Source: Euglena gracilis (lineage: Eukaryota > Euglenida > Euglenophyceae > Euglenales). From it: DNA of 64,000 nt. Below, in pieces: positions 60,091 to 64,000 of this stretch. Location: positions 16,562,595 through 16,626,594 of the forward strand of contig CP154957.1 in the NCBI GenBank assembly GCA_039621445.1, given 5' to 3'. Position numbers and translations under genes: made by a program. The notes beneath the pieces were generated by a model. The model had not been told where the DNA came from and ran no database searches. It saw nothing but the letters and a program-made list of their open reading frames with translations. How positions within the stretch are numbered: the first letter of the stretch is position 1; each line of letters opens with the position of its first letter.

Positions 60091-60311
60091 TGGCAAAGAA
60101 AGCTGCCAACACCATGGACCGAATGTTGCCACAACCCCCAAAAGTTCCTGAATTTTTGGCCACAATTAAGCAGGGTTGGGATGAAAGAAAGAACCCTGAT
60201 GTTGACCCCTTGCATGGTAACCTTCTGGCGGAGGCTACCAAAAAGAAAGCATACGGTTCAGAAGGGACAGAGCAATCCGCATTGGCACAAGAACGCAATG
60301 AGTACAAATAA
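60091..60311 (+). pseudogene. Truncated recombinase-element N-terminus, second copy
   Basis: Starts MAKKAANTMDRMLPQPPKVP, nearly the same as the ORF at 56358, and keeps the VDPLHG and LLAEATKKKA segments before ending at TAA after about 73 codons. Flanking sequence then diverges. Confidence 0.7.
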
Positions 60312-60825
60312 ATAAAGCAAATGGCACAAGAACGTTTTCCAGGACGCCGCGGCCATGGTTTGGGGCATTGGGACATCATTTTCATTCACTGGTTCCTGGA
60401 AAAAACAGTAAAAAAAACATCAAAAAAACAAAAGGAAAATTTCATTGAAAAAACTCGTTATGAAACTCCCAAACCATACTTTGAATCCTACTCGGTTCAA
60501 AAACTGCCAAAAATGGTCAAAAACCGGATTTTAGGAATGAAAACCGGACGCCGGGTTTAACCAGCGTTCCTAACGCCGGGTTTTAGGACAGAACCGGCGT
60601 CCGGAAAACCCGTGGGGGGGGGACGCCGGTTCTGTCCTGAACCCGGTGTCTCAAACGCCGGTTTAATGGAAAACGTGTCATTGCCACAAATGCCTTAATG
60701 GAAAACGTGCCTGAACACAGATGCCTTAATGGAAAACGTGTCATTGCCACAGATGCCCTCATGGAAAACGTGTCACCCCCCCCTTTTTTCTTTCTTTTTT
60801 CTTTTTTTTTCGCAGCCCTCCCACT

Positions 60826-61323
60826 ATGGCTAAACGCACGGCAAACTTTGTGAATGGTCTTTTGCCACCTCCCCCTAGGACGGAACTGTTCCTGGCTGCT
60901 CTCGCGGTATACCAGCAAGATGCCAAGAAACCGAAGGTTGACCCCCTTCATGGCACCTTGCTGGCACAGGGCAACACAAAGAAAAAGTCCGGCTCCGTAG
61001 GTGCAGAGCTTGCTGCTGTTGCCAACTGTTTGGAGTTCGCCAAACTGTGTCAACATCGGCAAGCATCTTATCCTGAGCTGGATGATTTCTTTGTTGCCTG
61101 GACAGGATAGGAGCTGGAACCCAGCCTGTTGTTCGATGAGGTGAGCGTCATTGAACAATGTGTGGCTCAACGTGAGCAGCAGTCGGGAACTTTGTTCGTT
61201 TCAGGGAATCGTTCGGCAACCTCGTTTCATACATACGTGAATGCCGTTGCTCGGGCATTCCGCAAAACAACGATTGAGAGAGTTGTTTTTTGTGTAAAGC
61301 GGGTCGTCTTCCGTGACGTCTAA
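60826..61323 (+). pseudogene. Diverged recombinase-element ORF, third copy, broken by a stop
   Basis: MAKRTANFVNGLLPPPPRTE aligns with the two other copies and keeps VDPLHGTLLAQG. A TAG at about 61108 follows FFVAWTG, after which the same frame continues with LEPSLLFDEVSVIEQCVAQR and YVNAVARAF, matching the first copy. It is more distant in sequence, so it represents an older or separate subfamily. Confidence 0.7.
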
Positions 61324-61590
61324 CACTCCCTGTCGTATTGCTCAAAGGCAACCTCTGGCCGTTTCTTGCGTTGTAGAGTACCCCCTAAACCTACCTACCC
61401 TCACCCCCCCCCTATTTGCCCCCCCCCCCCTAATTGGCTAATTGGGGGTCCCATTGGACGGTCCATTAGCCAATTAGGGGGGGGGTCAGGCTTATTGGCC
61501 ATTGGCCGGGGTAACCCCCCCCCCCTAATTGTCCCCCCCCCCTAATTGGCTGATTGGGGGTCCGAAGGAGCCCGGCCATTAGCCAAATGG

Positions 61591-62612
61591 AGTGCCAAAC
61601 GGTAGACTGGGGGGGGGGGGGGGGTAGTGCGTAGTCGGCCGACTAGTCCGCCGACTACCCAATTGGTCGGCCGACTGGTCGGCGGACCAATTGGGTAGTC
61701 GGCCGACTAGTCCGCCGACTACCCACTCTAATGTACTAACGGGTCAAAACCGCCGACTTTTAAGCCCCCCCCCCTGGGAAAAAATTATTGTCTAAATCAC
61801 CTCAACACCAGTCAAAACCCACCCAAATGGCTCCAGAACCCCCCAATCGGGGGTGAATATGCAAAAAAATTGGGGGGAAATGTCCATTTTGGGCCACTTT
61901 TGACAAAAAGAACACCTCTCCCCATTGGATTTTCAATATAAATCAAAATTTGCACAAAAAAAGGTCTTATCCCTCCAAGTCTATTGCCAACATAGAAGGG
62001 ATTTTGTTATTTGAGGGGGGGTGCGGGGGGTCGGGGGCGGCGACCCCCCCCGCCTATGCCAAAGTGAGCCACAAAAACGACTTAGCCCCCGAGTATGTTG
62101 CCAACACAGAAGGGATTTTGTTATTTGAGGCTCGGATTGGGGTGGAGGGGGGAGGTTTCTGCCTCTCGTGATGCAGAATGCTTGCATTTCTAAAGGATTT
62201 TCATGTAATCCCTGTTTCATCATTGGTTTTTTACCCCTCCGGACCCCCATCAAGGGCCCACCGACCCCCCACTGACCAAAGATTTCCATCTGGGGGTGTT
62301 TATTTAGGCGTAAGACACTTATTTGGACCCATCCGGACCATTTCCGGGTGATTTGGGCCCGCCACAGACCATTTTTATGACCGCCGACTAGCCACCGACT
62401 AGTTTGCATTGGATTTTCTTCATGGGGGGGGGGCTTAAAAGTCGGCGGTTTGGACCTGTTAGTACATTAGAGTGGGTAGTCGGCGGACTAGTCGGCCGAC
62501 TACCCACTACCCCCCCCCTGTCTCGCCGACTAGCTACCGACCAGGCCTAGTCGGCCGACCAATTGGGTAGTCGGCCGACTACCCACTACCCCCCCCCCCA
62601 GTCTACCGCCTT
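61591..62612. mobile_element. Palindromic fold-back element, complete copy
   Basis: Left end GTGCCAAACGGTAGACTGGGG pairs with CCCCAGTCTACCGCC on the right. Next inside on both sides is a run of AGTCGGCCGACT palindromes, then CACTCTAATGTACTAACGGG paired with CCTGTTAGTACATTAGAGTG, then CCGCCGACTTTTAAGCCCCC paired with GGGGCTTAAAAGTCGGCGG. The middle about 600 bases holds two similar 100-bp units (ATTGCCAACATAGAAGGGAT and TGTTGCCAACACAGAAGGGA). Confidence 0.8.
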
Positions 62613-63590
62613 GCGCCGCCAAATGGGGGGGGGTGAGGGTAGTCCCCCTTATTTGACCACCCCCTTTATTGAGCATTTGGGTCCGGGGAAAATTTTTTCA
62701 TTTCTTCCTAAAGAAATTTTTGACCCCCCCCTCATTTGACCCCCCCCCTTACTTGAGCATTTGGGGGGTCCGTTGGCCCGCGAGTGTGCTCAAATAAAGG
62801 GGGGGGGGTAGTGTAGTCTAGGCCTACCTAATCTAGGGTAGAGGACCACCCGGCCTCTCAACCTGTCGCCGAATTTTCATGACAACGATTTTTTGATTGC
62901 CACAGATACCCTAATGGAAAACGAGTCATTGCCACAGATGCCTTAATGGAAAACGTGCCTGAACACAGATGCCTTAATGGAAAACGTGTCATTGCCACAA
63001 ATGCCTCATGGAAAACGTGTTCCGAAAAAAACCCAGGGGTTCAAACATAAAATCTCCCAACCCAAACTCTGAAAAAGCCATGGGGTTGCAGCTCTATTCC
63101 CCAACCGTATTTCTGAGAGAAAAAGAAAACCCAGGGGTGGGCAGTCAACATTTAACCGTATTTCTAAAACCGTGTTCAGCCCGCCAAATGCCTGCCCTGA
63201 AATTCGTGGTCATGAATCAACTTTGGGAAATTTTGGCTGTTCCCCCCTGGGCGTAAAGCAAGTGAACGTATTTCTAAGTGCTCCCTGGCCCGAAGGGGGT
63301 GAACGCCAGTTCTGTCCTGAACCCGGCGTCCCTAAAACGCCGCTTTAAACAAGGGGGGGGGGTTGGACGCCGGTTCTGCCCTGACCCCGGCGTCCGGGAC
63401 GCTGGGTTCAAGACAGAACCGGCGTCTGCCCCCCCCCCTTTTTTTGTAGTAAAATGAGCATTTGGGTCTGGGAGAAAATTTTCAGGCGCCGAAGGTGCCG
63501 AAATTTTTTTTCTGTACTCTCTCAAAGCCATATTTCCGACCCCCCCCCTTAATTGCCCCCCCCCCTTAATTGAGCATTTGGGGGTCCTTT

Positions 63591-64000
63591 AGAGTGCCAA
63601 ACGGTAGACTGGGGGGGGGGGGTAGTGGGTAGTCGGCCGACTAGTCGGCCGACTAGTCGGCCGACCAATTGGGTAGTCGGCCGACTACCCAATTGGTCGG
63701 CCGACTAGTCGGCGGCCCAATTGGGTAGTCGGCCGACTAGTCGGCCGACTACCCACTCTAATGTACTAACGGGTCAAAACCGCCGACTTTTAAGCCCCCC
63801 CCCCTGGGAAAATTTTTTTGTCTAAATCACCTCAACACCAGTCAAAACCCACCCAAATGGCTCCAGAACCCCCCAATCGGGGGTGAATATGCAAAAAAAT
63901 TGGGGGAAAATGTCCATTTTGGGCCACTTTTGACAAAAGTACACCTCTCCCCATTGAATTTTCAATATAAGTCAAAATTTGCACAAAAAAAGGGTCTTAT
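63591..64000. mobile_element. Palindromic fold-back element, second copy cut by the window edge
   Basis: Starts GTGCCAAACGGTAGACTGGGG and follows the first copy nearly base for base from about 63750 (ACTCTAATGTACTAACGGGT) to the end. Only its left part is inside the window. The palindrome run is longer than in the first copy. Confidence 0.8.

Larger units (their letters stand above)
51886..64000. other. Gene-poor right-hand region, transposons and fold-back repeats
   Basis: No host gene was recognised. The region is filled with nested fold-back elements (52.6-53.25, 54.75-55.25 kb), a tyrosine-recombinase element and relatives (55.77-61.3 kb), dispersed repeats with the CGCCGGTTCGGGCG or CGCCGGTTCTGTCC motif (57.8-60.7, 63.3-63.4 kb) and palindromic fold-back elements (61.59-64.0 kb). 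About 53560-54170 is AT-rich with nothing seen. Confidence 0.55.

Noticed and set aside
61620-61740. Possible CRISPR-like array of regularly repeated palindromes
   Set aside because: Units are contiguous with no unique spacers and lie in inverted terminal repeats of a fold-back element in eukaryotic DNA.

Overview
This window is eukaryotic nuclear DNA. GC-rich coding islands sit in long, repeat-choked introns, and all four genes I can reconstruct lie on the minus strand. Two intron types coexist. Some are ordinary GT-AG introns whose phases match on both sides. Others are insertions bounded by CAG...CTG inverted repeats and short direct repeats; these must be cut out exactly for the protein to read through, yet have no usable GT-AG. 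That pair of intron types is best known from euglenids (Euglena and relatives), so a euglenid is my best guess. This is inference: no rRNA, spliced leader or organellar marker is present.

Layout, in transcription order from right to left. 64.0-52.0 kb: no host gene seen. It holds a decayed tyrosine-recombinase transposon (55.77-57.39 kb) with two more broken copies of its ORF, large perfect hairpins, palindromic fold-back elements and dispersed repeats. 51.9-48.2 kb: a complete 133-residue Mediator subunit 22-like gene, including an apparent 25-nt intron. 48.2-45.7 kb: intergenic, with a CCTCTA microsatellite. 45.7-36.3 kb: an RCC1-repeat (beta-propeller) protein in about 12 exons. 36.3-31.2 kb: intergenic, with two intact copies of a short inverted-repeat element carrying perfect 8-bp target duplications. 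31.15-20.04 kb: actin-related protein ARP6, start to stop. 18.58-2.92 kb: a sestrin, start to stop, in about 13 exons. 2.9 kb to the left edge: ambiguous coding islands, perhaps the next gene.

The genes are unrelated housekeeping or regulatory functions (transcription, chromatin remodelling, an RCC1-type protein, nutrient/stress sensing) and share no obvious pathway. What unites the window is its introns. The same short CAG...CTG element sits in intergenic DNA, inside conventional introns and inside coding exons. In ARP6 (twice), sestrin and the RCC1 gene, removing the element together with one copy of its direct repeat restores a conserved reading frame. Many larger introns are fold-back structures whose poly-C start pairs with a poly-G end, and some are nested inside each other.
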